This document shows positions 1-5,481 of a stretch of DNA of 5,593 nucleotides, in pieces. This DNA comes from SZUA-521 sp041738285 (lineage in GTDB: Bacteria > Pseudomonadota > Gammaproteobacteria > Pseudomonadales > Azotimanducaceae). Under the pieces are notes generated by a model. It saw only the letters and a program-made list of their open reading frames with translations, was not told where the DNA came from and did no database searches. Made by a program: the position numbers and the translations under genes. The stretch covers positions 1 through 5,593 of the forward strand of contig JBGSQB010000129.1 in NCBI GenBank assembly GCA_041738285.1. Direction: 5' to 3'. The stretch's first letter is position 1. Each line of letters opens with the position of its first letter.

Positions 1-687
1 GTACCAGCTCGGGAAGTTCCAACGCGGCGTATCGAACCGCAGATCGTAACCATCGAGCGCGGCCGCGATAGGGATTGAAATTTGGTCTATGTGGTACCGG
101 TGATTCGGGTCGGTGAACCCACGATCGAGCAACGCGCGCGATACGGCCGCCCATTGACCTGCGAACGCCCGTGCGATCTCCCTGCGGACAGACACCATGC
201 CGCTGTTGACGTAGGGCGCATCGGTGGTGCGCGTCTGGCCGTTGGCGTCGATGAATGCGCGCGGTGCCGGCGGGTCCAACCCGAAGTCGCGGTATAGCGC
301 GTGCCATTCGTCGCGGCTCAACAGCTGCCCGCGCGGTGGCACACAGACGATGTCGCCATCCATCGCGACCGGGGGCGCCATGCATAAAATATCCGAATCG
401 ATGAACGTGACGCGCTCGACGTCCGCGCTCACGGGCACCGCAAGCGCGGCAATCTTGTTTGCGATGGGGTAGTCAATGCTCACCGGGTTTTCGATGGGCG
501 CGAGCTGCACGTCGAGATCGTCGAGCCGCTCTAGCGTGCGCTGCGATAGTTCGCCCCAAACGCTCGCGGGCATGGGTACGGCGGCGATCAGCTCGCACGA
601 CGCGCGCGCGCGGATCGACGCGGAGAGCAAGCAAGCCATTGCTTCGAGTTCGCCCGCCTGGGCCACGAATACGTAGACGTTGGTCAT
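1..687 (-). CDS. GT8-like glycosyltransferase, C-terminus cut by window edge
   Basis: The minus-strand frame is open from the ATG at 687-685 to the window edge, giving the first 229 residues without a stop. The fold is read as a GT-A nucleotide-sugar transferase: an N-terminal beta strand (MTNVYVFVA), a lysine-bearing helix YPIANKIAAL (93-102), a strand ending in FIDSDIL whose D117-S-D119 is the DxD motif that binds metal and the nucleotide sugar, a PYVNSGMVSV segment (178-187) like the x-N-S-G-x motif of GT8-type enzymes, and a late H-I-D221-Q222 like the usual DQ pair. No signal peptide or membrane segment is visible, so it is probably cytosolic. It starts 24 bases after the integrase stop with its own ribosome binding site, as a cargo gene might. 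Donor and acceptor cannot be told from sequence. The GT-A call is fairly sure, the exact family less so. Confidence 0.8.
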   Translation of the reverse strand, partial: MTNVYVFVAQAGELEAMACLLSASIRARASCELIAAVPMPASVWGELSQRTLERLDDLDVQLAPIENPVSIDYPIANKIAALAVPVSADVERVTFIDSDILCMAPPVAMDGDIVCVPPRGQLLSRDEWHALYRDFGLDPPAPRAFIDANGQTRTTDAPYVNSGMVSVRREIARAFAGQWAAVSRALLDRGFTDPNHRYHIDQISIPIAAALDGYDLRFDTPRWNFPSWY

Positions 688-695
688 TGGTTTTT

Positions 696-702
696 CTCCT
701 CC
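696..702 (-). promoter_or_regulatory. Ribosome binding site of the glycosyltransferase
   Basis: On the minus strand the bases read GGAGGAG, close to a perfect Shine-Dalgarno sequence, 8 bases before the ATG at 687. It lies in the short gap after the integrase stop. It fixes the start of the glycosyltransferase and shows that the gene can be translated independently of the broken integrase. Confidence 0.8.
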
Positions 703-711
703 GAGTGTTCG

Positions 712-1637
712 TTACCGGTACACCTTCGCCAGTTCTGCGGCATCGGCGTCGAGCCTTCCCTCGACCCAGCGCGCGTAATGGCGCTCAAGCGTGCTGATGT
801 CGTCGCCGGTTTGCTTCGATACCCAAACCATCGACGCGCCCGCCGCCAGTGCGAGCGACACGTACGTATGCCGCCACGGGTAAGGCATGGTGCGGCGCCG
901 GATCTTCGCGGCGGTGTGTGCCGCGCGCCACTTGTCCATCAGCCAATCCGCGTCAAGAAATGGGTGCCCGATCGGTGTCAAGAACACGAACGACTTTCGA
1001 AAGCGGGTCGGGTTACTCGCGAGCATGTCCCACGCAACGGGCGGCAACATGATGCGACGTTGATCGCCTGTCTTGGTGTGCGCCTTCACGCGCCGCCGCA
1101 CGCGGGTCTGCCCAACGACCAAACAGGGGCGCTCTGTCGTTGCACTCCAATCCAATCCAAGCAACTCGCCGGTGCGCATACCCGAATGAAACGCCAGTAG
1201 GAAATATCGCCATGCGATTTCGTCGGCCGCGCGCAGCGCTTCGAGCAACGCGTCGCGCTCTGCTTCCGTGTATGGTTCCGGTGGTTCGCGTCGCCCGGCA
1301 CGCGCGCGCCAGCGATCAGTCGGGGCCTCGGTGATCGGTTGTATGCGGACCGGTAACCCATCAGCGTTGAGGTCTCGACCTCTGCATGATCTAGGACGGG
1401 CTGTGCGTAGTATCCAAGGGTGCCGACATTCGTCGGACGTTGCTCGCCGCGGAGCGCGTCGCGGACTGACTCCCAACGCTCGCCGGCGCGCAATCGGTGT
1501 TCGGCTTCTCTGGCAAGTCGGCGAGCCGTGAGGAGACCCGCCCGCGTGGGTTTGAGATCAACCGTCGCGTGGTACTTGCGCCCGTCGACTTGGAATCGGA
1601 CGGCGCAGCGGTTGAAGTGCGGCCAGACAGTAGCCAT
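712..1637 (-). pseudogene. Tyrosine recombinase (phage-type integrase) broken by internal deletion and frame change
   Basis: Two frames together make one integrase. The N-terminal part starts at ATG 1637 (weak GAGAG upstream) and shows an arm-binding domain like DUF3596 (FQVDGRKYHATVDLKPT, residues 16-32), then the first helices of the core-binding domain up to YRSAYNR (95-101, near 1335). The catalytic part is in another frame from about 1340 down to the TAA at 712-714. It keeps Arg in SGMRTGELLGL (codon 1174-1176), Lys in AHTKTGD (1072-1074), Arg of PYPWRHT (871-873) and the tyrosine nucleophile in ERHYARW (775-777). Only about 16 residues' worth of DNA lies between YRSAYNR and EPPEPYTEAE, where relatives have most of a helical domain, so some 50-70 residues are probably missing. 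The usual GH before the nucleophile is GD (802-804). The gene should make no working recombinase. A sequencing or assembly error would explain a frameshift but hardly the missing domain. Confidence 0.8.
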
Positions 1638-1819
1638 TCGTCAATCTCTCGCCAGTAGTACACATCACCATATCCAGCCTGGCGGGCATAGTGCACGCCG
1701 CGTCTCCACGCTCGCGCGCGAGCGTGACGTAACTGATTTGCGCTCAATCCATAGCGCGCCCGCACCTGGGCGGTGTTGAGCGCCGGCGGCAGTTCTTCAG
1801 CGGCCTTAATCGCTGTCAC
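1391..1819 (-). CDS. Excisionase-like small DNA-binding protein
   Basis: The frame starts at GTG 1819, which overlaps the end of the upstream gene by 14 bases, so coupled translation is likely. Residues 12-64 look like a MerR/excisionase-type winged helix: NTAQVRARYGLSANQL as recognition region, then RRGVHYARQAGYGDVYYWREIDEWL, where the Y-x-W-x-x-[IV]-x-x-W-L ending is typical of small Xis proteins. The position directly before the integrase fits the excisionase role of setting recombination direction. After residue 66 the frame runs for another 76 Ser/Arg/Pro-rich residues through the integrase coding region to the TAG at 1391. That tail looks like out-of-frame integrase DNA, so the original protein was probably shorter and the real stop may have been lost. 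A plain transcriptional regulator is the alternative. Confidence 0.55.
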   Translation of the reverse strand: MTAIKAAEELPPALNTAQVRARYGLSANQLRHARARAWRRGVHYARQAGYGDVYYWREIDEWLLSGRTSTAAPSDSKSTGASTTRRLISNPRGRVSSRLADLPEKPNTDCAPASVGSQSATRSAASNVRRMSAPLDTTHSPS

Positions 1820-2060
1820 CTCGATAACTGGCGAACGCAGCGAGCAGGCGTTGTGCGAAGCGCTTAGTGTCGCCGCAGTCCTCCCTCACTTGCTTCGGTC
1901 GGCCGGTGGTGTCGGCCGGTCTGCACTTGATGCATAGCGCGACGCAATCTCTGCGCACGGTGTGTTTCGTCGCGCCGAGCAAAGCGGCAGGCTCGGCCGC
2001 GGTGTGCGTTGCGTGGATCTCGATCAACTTGCGGCGCCGCCGCACCGGCGAGGCCGTCAT
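1806..2060 (-). CDS. Small helix-turn-helix protein, function unknown
   Basis: This 84-residue frame begins at the only ATG between the upstream in-frame TAG (2103-2105) and the coding part, and ends with TAA inside the start of the excisionase-like gene. Residues 11-45 (KLIEIHATHTAAEPAALLG, then ATKHTVRRDCVALCIKC) read as a helix-turn-helix of the kind found in small regulators of phages and integrative elements: a helix with AAExAALLG, a turn, and a recognition helix TKHTVRRDC. The C-terminal half is charged and has no recognisable domain. No clear Shine-Dalgarno precedes the ATG. The overlap with the next gene suggests an operon with the excisionase and integrase. It could regulate that module. 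I recognise the fold type, not a named family. Confidence 0.5.
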   Translation of the reverse strand: MTASPVRRRRKLIEIHATHTAAEPAALLGATKHTVRRDCVALCIKCRPADTTGRPKQVREDCGDTKRFAQRLLAAFASYRGDSD

Positions 2061-2102
2061 GGAGCTGGGTGTCGAGCAGCATGGGCCGCACCATAGTGGT
2101 CG

Positions 2103-2303
2103 CTACTCCATCGTCTGGTTCGTTGGGACTAACTGCAAGGCGATCTCACGCTCGGCCCGTACCGACCGATAGACCAGCGCCGACCTTGCGACGTCGAGCA
2201 GCTCGCAGGCCCGTCGCTGCGACAGGCCGCGTTCGCATGCTCGCAGAGTGTGGGCTGTCGTCTGACGTAGCCGTCGCCTGAACTCGATCTCACGAAGAGA
2301 CGA
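2103..2303 (-). pseudogene. Remnant of an IS3-type transposase (OrfB N-terminal piece)
   Basis: The minus-strand frame reads REIEFRRRLRQTTAHTL, then RACERGLSQRRACELLD and VARSALVYRSVRAERE before ending at TAG 2103-2105. The GLSQRRACELL...SRSALxYRS pattern is like the N-terminal helix-turn-helix of IS3-family OrfB proteins (the ERRACxxLGxxRSTxRYRP type). The DDE catalytic domain of about 200 residues that should follow is absent, and the frame ends soon after with unrelated residues. No OrfA or terminal inverted repeats are evident, so this is a scrap of an old insertion. The frame extends upstream into the neighbouring gene to an ATG at 2474, but that part is a shadow. The family call rests on one short motif. 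Confidence 0.45.
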
Positions 2304-2340
2304 GCCGCTAGGCGTTCGAACCTCATGCCCATTGCTCGGG

Positions 2341-3636
2341 CTACTGGTGTCGCTCGATGATGCGACCGAGCGTCGCAAGCGTGCGCTCGACCCACGTACG
2401 TGCGTGCCAACTCGCAACGTCCAGCCCGTGGCTGAACGCCAAGTCATGTTCGAACAGCTCCTGGAGCTGCGCACCGAGGATTGGGCTCACGAGCAGCAGA
2501 TTGACCTCGTCATTTAGACCAAATGAGCGATTGTCGATATTGGTCGAGCCTAGAAGCGCCCACTTCCCATCAATGACGAGCACTTTCGCGTGCATCATTC
2601 GAGGTGCGTATTCCCAGATCTCGACGCCGCCTGCGAGCAGTGCGCCATAGCGGCGGCGCCCGGCGCGGCGCACGATGCCGTGGTCGCTGTAGGGTCCGCC
2701 CGTAAGAACGCGTACGCGAACATTGCGATCACGCGCCGCGATCAGCTCGTCGCGAATACCAAGATCAGGAACAAAGTACGGCGAACACAATTCGATACTC
2801 TCGCGCGCCGAGGCAAGTAAGAACTGCACCAGGATCCTGGCCCTGGTCGAGCGGCCAGCTGTGGGCGTACTACCGACAGCCAACCCCGGAGTTGCGGGAA
2901 GATCCGGCTGAACAGCCGACGCATCGAGGCTGGGAAACGACCCTGCGTCGACCAACACATCGCCAGAGCATTCGAGCCAGTTCTCGGCGAAGACCGCTTG
3001 TAGCCCTGCCACGATGGGGCCCGTGACACGAACAAGGCAGTCGCGCCAAGGCGCCGGATCCGATCGTGCCCAGTGATCGGCGATTCCCGCCCCACCAACG
3101 AAGGCTACGGTGCCATCGAGCACCAGCAAATTGCGGTGCGTGCGGTTGTTCCAGCGACGAAATGTACGCCAACTGATTGCGTGGTAGCGATGGACAGTCC
3201 CACCGGCCGCGACGAGGTGCGCGAACACGCTGTGCGGCGTTCGAAAACTACCGATCGCATCCACGACCACGCGCACGCGGACTCCGCTGCGCGCCCGTTC
3301 ACAGAGCGCGTCCAATATGGCGTCGGCAATCTTCCCGGGATAGTAGATGTAGGTTTCGAGATGCACCGTATTCATCGCCGCTCGAATTGCAGCGAGCTGG
3401 TTTTCGTAGAGTTCGCTGCCTTCGCGGATCAGTTCGGCAGACCTGATCGCGCCAACCGGAGTCGCCAGGACCGCGCTGAGAAGCTGCAGCTGCGCGTCGT
3501 CGTCGAGCGCATCGATTCGGCTTTCGATTCGATACGAAGCACCGCGCTCGAACAACACGAGGTACATGAGATAGCCGAGGACAACGGTCGCAATCAACGA
3601 AACGACTTCGACGATCAACCAGACATTGCTTTCCAT
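2341..3636 (-). CDS. Cardiolipin-synthase-like phospholipase D family protein
   Basis: The predicted membrane enzyme has 431 residues, comparable to Escherichia coli ClsA/B/C (413-486). It would join two phospholipids, classically two phosphatidylglycerols, into cardiolipin plus glycerol, or do a related phosphatidyl transfer. One membrane segment lies at residues 5-29 (SNVWLIVEVVSLIATVV, then LGYLMYLVLF). Two PLD domains follow. The second has a canonical HKD motif, H349-x-K351-x4-D356, followed by GSTNIDNRSF. The first reads H167-R-N169-x4-D174, followed by GTVAFVGGAGIADHW, so the usual lysine is asparagine (codon AAT). Other PLD features are present: HLETYIYYPG, WRDCLVRVTGP and SPYFVPD. 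The ATG at 3636 is chosen because the membrane segment starts right after it and GGGAG lies about 12 bases upstream. A GTG at 3669 would add 11 residues. It is transcribed divergently from the cytochrome gene. Family call is sure, exact substrate is not. Confidence 0.9.
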   Translation of the reverse strand: MESNVWLIVEVVSLIATVVLGYLMYLVLFERGASYRIESRIDALDDDAQLQLLSAVLATPVGAIRSAELIREGSELYENQLAAIRAAMNTVHLETYIYYPGKIADAILDALCERARSGVRVRVVVDAIGSFRTPHSVFAHLVAAGGTVHRYHAISWRTFRRWNNRTHRNLLVLDGTVAFVGGAGIADHWARSDPAPWRDCLVRVTGPIVAGLQAVFAENWLECSGDVLVDAGSFPSLDASAVQPDLPATPGLAVGSTPTAGRSTRARILVQFLLASARESIELCSPYFVPDLGIRDELIAARDRNVRVRVLTGGPYSDHGIVRRAGRRRYGALLAGGVEIWEYAPRMMHAKVLVIDGKWALLGSTNIDNRSFGLNDEVNLLLVSPILGAQLQELFEHDLAFSHGLDVASWHARTWVERTLATLGRIIERHQ

Positions 3637-3755
3637 CGGCCGATCTATCTCCCGTTGACCGGAGCGCACGGTAGCGCGATTGCGTAGTCGATACGACTCG
3701 GTGTTGCCTCGAAGGGGGAGGGTACTTCGTCGATCTACGGGTGCGTTGCGGCAAT

Positions 3756-3765
3756 CACCACTATG
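3756..3765 (+). repeat. 10-base direct repeat, copy 1 (divergent intergenic region)
   Basis: The word CACCACTATG occurs here and again 49 bases further on, just before the cytochrome gene. Both copies lie in the 210-base gap between two divergent genes, where operators would sit. The same core, ACCACTATGG, also occurs on the minus strand at 2091-2100. Whether it binds a regulator is unknown. Confidence 0.35.
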
Positions 3766-3804
3766 GCGTCGCTGGGACCCGGACTACTCTAGATTCATTT
3801 ACCG

Positions 3805-3814
3805 CACCACTATG
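3805..3814 (+). repeat. 10-base direct repeat, copy 2 (divergent intergenic region)
   Basis: This is the second exact copy of CACCACTATG, ending 32 bases before the cytochrome start codon and 18 bases before its Shine-Dalgarno sequence. A protein bound here could affect transcription or leader folding of the cytochrome gene. I could not fix a -35/-10 promoter with confidence in this gap for either gene. Confidence 0.35.
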
Positions 3815-3832
3815 CAGTGACAGCCAGGGCAA

Positions 3833-3840
3833 GAGGGGAG
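3833..3840 (+). promoter_or_regulatory. Ribosome binding site of the cytochrome gene
   Basis: The bases GAGGGGAG form a strong Shine-Dalgarno sequence 6 bases before the ATG at 3847. This decides the start over the in-frame GTG at 3817, which would lie upstream of the site and would put ten polar residues before the signal peptide. Confidence 0.8.
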
Positions 3841-3846
3841 CCTTCT

Positions 3847-4953
3847 ATGCAAAGGACAGCCGTGAAAACGTTTCGAGGTCTGCTGCCGGCTTTTATGCTG
3901 CTGTTGGTTTTTGCCTCGAACATCGCGGCGGCTGCGGATGTTCGCGCTCACGGTGCGGATATCTACGCTACACACTGCGCCAGCTGCCACGGACCCGATG
4001 GCCGGCCGGCCCCAGAGTCCCCGATGGTCAAGAGCCTGGGCATTCTGCCGGCCAATTTCTCGGACAAATTGTTCAATAGCCGCGAACCCGAGTCGGACTG
4101 GAAGATCGTCATCACAGAAGGCGGTCCGGCGCTCGGCTTTTCCAATATGATGCCGGCCTTTGGCGGCGTGTTGAGCGAACCGGAAATCGACGCGGTGCTG
4201 GCCCACGTCAAGACCGTGCTTGCTGGGGAGCACGACTACCCGGACGGTCGTCTTAATCTGTTTCTGCCAGTTCGCACCAAGAAAGCCTTTCCCGAGGACG
4301 AGTGGGTGTGGAAGCAACGCTACACAGGTCAGGATGGCAACGACGCCTGGAAGAATACGTTGGAGTATGAGTTTCGTATTGGCCAGCGCGGGCAGGGCAT
4401 TGTGGAAGTCACGCACGAAGTCGAGGGTGATAACTCGGAGTTTGGCCATCTGGAACCCGGATTCAAGTATGTACTGGCACACGACAAACAGGCTGGCTTC
4501 ATTCTCACCGCAGCCACACAGATCGGCGTGCCGTTGAATGACGATGCCCACTGGGAGTTTCTACCCTATCTCGCAGTCGGCAAAGTGCTCAGCGACGATT
4601 TCACCTTCCAGGGGAGCGGTCGACTGAAGCTCGACTTGGAGGATTCCGACCGCGGTAGCGGAGAATTCGCGGGCATTGTGCATTGGACACATACCAACGT
4701 GCCTCGCAACGTATTCCCGGGACTGGAACTGGTCGCCGAGGTGCCCTTCGATCGCGGCAGCGGCGATGCGCGCACAGCAGCCGTGCAGTTCGCTGTGTTG
4801 CCGCAGATGCGCATCGGCCTGAACAAGCGTGGCAACATCGCACTGAACGTCGGTGTTGAAGTGCCGATAAACGACACCGACCGTTATGACTGGCGAGGCT
4901 ACGTCTATTTCATCTGGGACTTTGCCGACGGCGGACTGTTCGAGGGCTGGTGA
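3847..4953 (+). CDS. Exported cytochrome c domain fused to a beta-strand-rich, barrel-like domain
   Basis: The 368-residue product starts with a Sec signal peptide (charged MQRTAVKTFR, hydrophobic core to about residue 24, likely cleavage near A30 in AAAADV). Residues about 35-128 form a class I cytochrome c: C44-A-S-C47-H48 binds one heme, and the MMPAFGG segment (101-107) offers the axial methionine, followed by the closing helix EPEIDAVLAHVKTVL. The remaining residues, about 150-368, contain some eleven alternating, amphipathic strands such as TLEYEFRIG, AGFILTAATQIGVPL, GLELVAEVPF and GNIALNVGVEVPI, and end in the aromatic strand YVYFIWDF...GLFEGW. This resembles small outer-membrane transporter-like barrels (the phenol-degradation MetA-like type). 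I infer a periplasmic heme domain tethered to, or entering, the outer membrane, for electron transfer. Partner and redox substrate are unknown. A soluble beta domain is the alternative. Start, signal peptide and heme site are certain; the barrel is inferred. Confidence 0.85.
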   Translation: MQRTAVKTFRGLLPAFMLLLVFASNIAAAADVRAHGADIYATHCASCHGPDGRPAPESPMVKSLGILPANFSDKLFNSREPESDWKIVITEGGPALGFSNMMPAFGGVLSEPEIDAVLAHVKTVLAGEHDYPDGRLNLFLPVRTKKAFPEDEWVWKQRYTGQDGNDAWKNTLEYEFRIGQRGQGIVEVTHEVEGDNSEFGHLEPGFKYVLAHDKQAGFILTAATQIGVPLNDDAHWEFLPYLAVGKVLSDDFTFQGSGRLKLDLEDSDRGSGEFAGIVHWTHTNVPRNVFPGLELVAEVPFDRGSGDARTAAVQFAVLPQMRIGLNKRGNIALNVGVEVPINDTDRYDWRGYVYFIWDFADGGLFEGW

Positions 4954-5194
4954 ACGTGCGTTGCTGTCGGCGGCCCATGGCTGGAAAGGAATAATCCGAG
5001 CGTGCTACGCATCGGTTGCTGCGGATCTTACGTAGTGTGCTTTGGCGGTGTTGATGCCACCTTGAGCCGTTCACACGGTTGGCCAGATGTGGCGCCGTTA
5101 GATACGACGACCCTGGTGGAAGAACTCCAGGTGGTGGATCCCTCGCTTTCGTTCCGGCGGTCGTGCCGGTGGCGATCCGACCATTGCCCGGATT

Positions 5195-5198
5195 GAGG
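5195..5198 (+). promoter_or_regulatory. Ribosome binding site before the short frame at 5205
   Basis: The sequence TGAGGT with GAGG at this position lies six bases before ATG 5205. It supports the view that translation once started, or still starts, here rather than at the upstream in-frame start at 5079, which has no such site and adds 42 residues without protein-like character. Confidence 0.4.
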
Positions 5199-5204
5199 TA
5201 TCAG

Positions 5205-5371
5205 ATGAACCCTGTGTGGCGATGTATCGGAGGACTTGGTGCAATGCTGTTGGCCGGAATTACGACCGGCGCACCGCGCTGGCTACGACATCGTCGGCAA
5301 TTGGCGAAGTATTGATATAGACGAACCAAACAAGCGCACGAATTCAAAGGAACAAGTAATCGCAAATGCGT
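5205..5371 (+). pseudogene. Possible frameshifted small exported protein (DUF2147-like start)
   Basis: An ATG at 5205 has GAGG six bases upstream and opens a 36-residue frame ending at 5315: MNPVWRCIGGLGAMLLAGITTGAPRW, a plausible signal peptide, followed by a basic, unstructured tail. In the next frame, from 5275, the DNA reads RAGYDIVGNWRSIDIDEP and continues to a TGA at 5369-5371. A signal peptide followed by D-x-x-G-x-W-x-x-I-D is the beginning expected of DUF2147-type exported proteins of unknown function (about 120-150 residues). A one-base indel near 5270-5280 would join the two halves, but the rest of the domain is missing, so this would be a truncated remnant. The domain resemblance rests on a few residues. 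A genuine 36-residue peptide is the alternative. Confidence 0.3.
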
Positions 5372-5374
5372 GAA

Positions 5375-5443
5375 CGCTGTAGCGCGCCATAGCACGGAGC
5401 ATGAGTGAGATCAGCGAGTTACGTGCTGCAGCGCGCTACGGCG
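5375..5443. repeat. Long imperfect inverted repeat (hairpin)
   Basis: The left arm CGCTGTAGCGCGC (5375-5387) pairs with GCGCGCTACGGCG (5431-5443) over 13 base pairs including one G-T wobble. After a three-by-three internal loop the pairing resumes with AGCACG (5391-5396) against CGTGCT (5422-5427), leaving a 25-base terminal loop. The hairpin therefore has 19 pairs. No T run follows, so it is not a typical terminator. It ends 14 bases before the tRNA-like fragment. It could be a structural part of an attachment region, an IS- or MITE-like end pair, or a folded RNA. Confidence 0.6.
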
Positions 5444-5457
5444 CGCACACCTTCCGA

Positions 5458-5481
5458 GTTCGAGCCCCGTCCGCTCCGCCA
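5458..5481 (+). other. tRNA-Ser 3'-end fragment, probable attachment-site half
   Basis: The 24 bases match the end of a serine tRNA in order: G53, T-loop TTCGAGC (5459-5465), the 3' strand of the T-stem CCCGT (5466-5470), acceptor strand CCGCTCC (5471-5477), discriminator G and encoded CCA (5479-5481). The G73 and the CCGCTCCGCCA ending are typical of bacterial tRNA-Ser. Just upstream the match stops: an intact T-stem would need ACGGG, but CCGAG is present, pairing at only three of five positions, and no GGAGCGG acceptor start or D and anticodon arms fold upstream. A T-loop-to-CCA block standing alone is the usual footprint left at the far end of elements whose tyrosine integrase uses a tRNA gene. 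Orientation puts the element to the left. A decayed tRNA gene is the alternative. Confidence 0.5.

Noticed and set aside
778..1200. Plus-strand open frame of 140 codons across the integrase
   Set aside because: It is the antisense shadow of the catalytic domain, whose Arg, Lys and Tyr residues are read on the minus strand.
3073..3687. Plus-strand open frame of 204 codons opposite the PLD gene
   Set aside because: Its translation has no domain or membrane features, and it lies antisense to a clearly homologous gene with HKD motifs. It is a GC-rich shadow frame.
3799..4551. Minus-strand open frame of 250 codons opposite the cytochrome gene
   Set aside because: The plus strand carries a signal peptide, a CxxCH heme site and a strong ribosome binding site; the antisense frame shows nothing protein-like.
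5002..5196. GTG-started frame of 64 codons after the cytochrome gene
   Set aside because: The start is weakly supported (GGAAAGGA about 11 bases upstream) and the composition is irregular, with no recognisable motif. A real small gene cannot be excluded but is not supported.
5396..5481. A complete 86-base serine tRNA gene
   Set aside because: The length from GGAGC to CCA fits a tRNA-Ser, but the acceptor start GGAGCAT pairs poorly with CCGCTCC, no D or anticodon arm folds, and the T-stem has two mismatches. Only the 3' fragment is supported.
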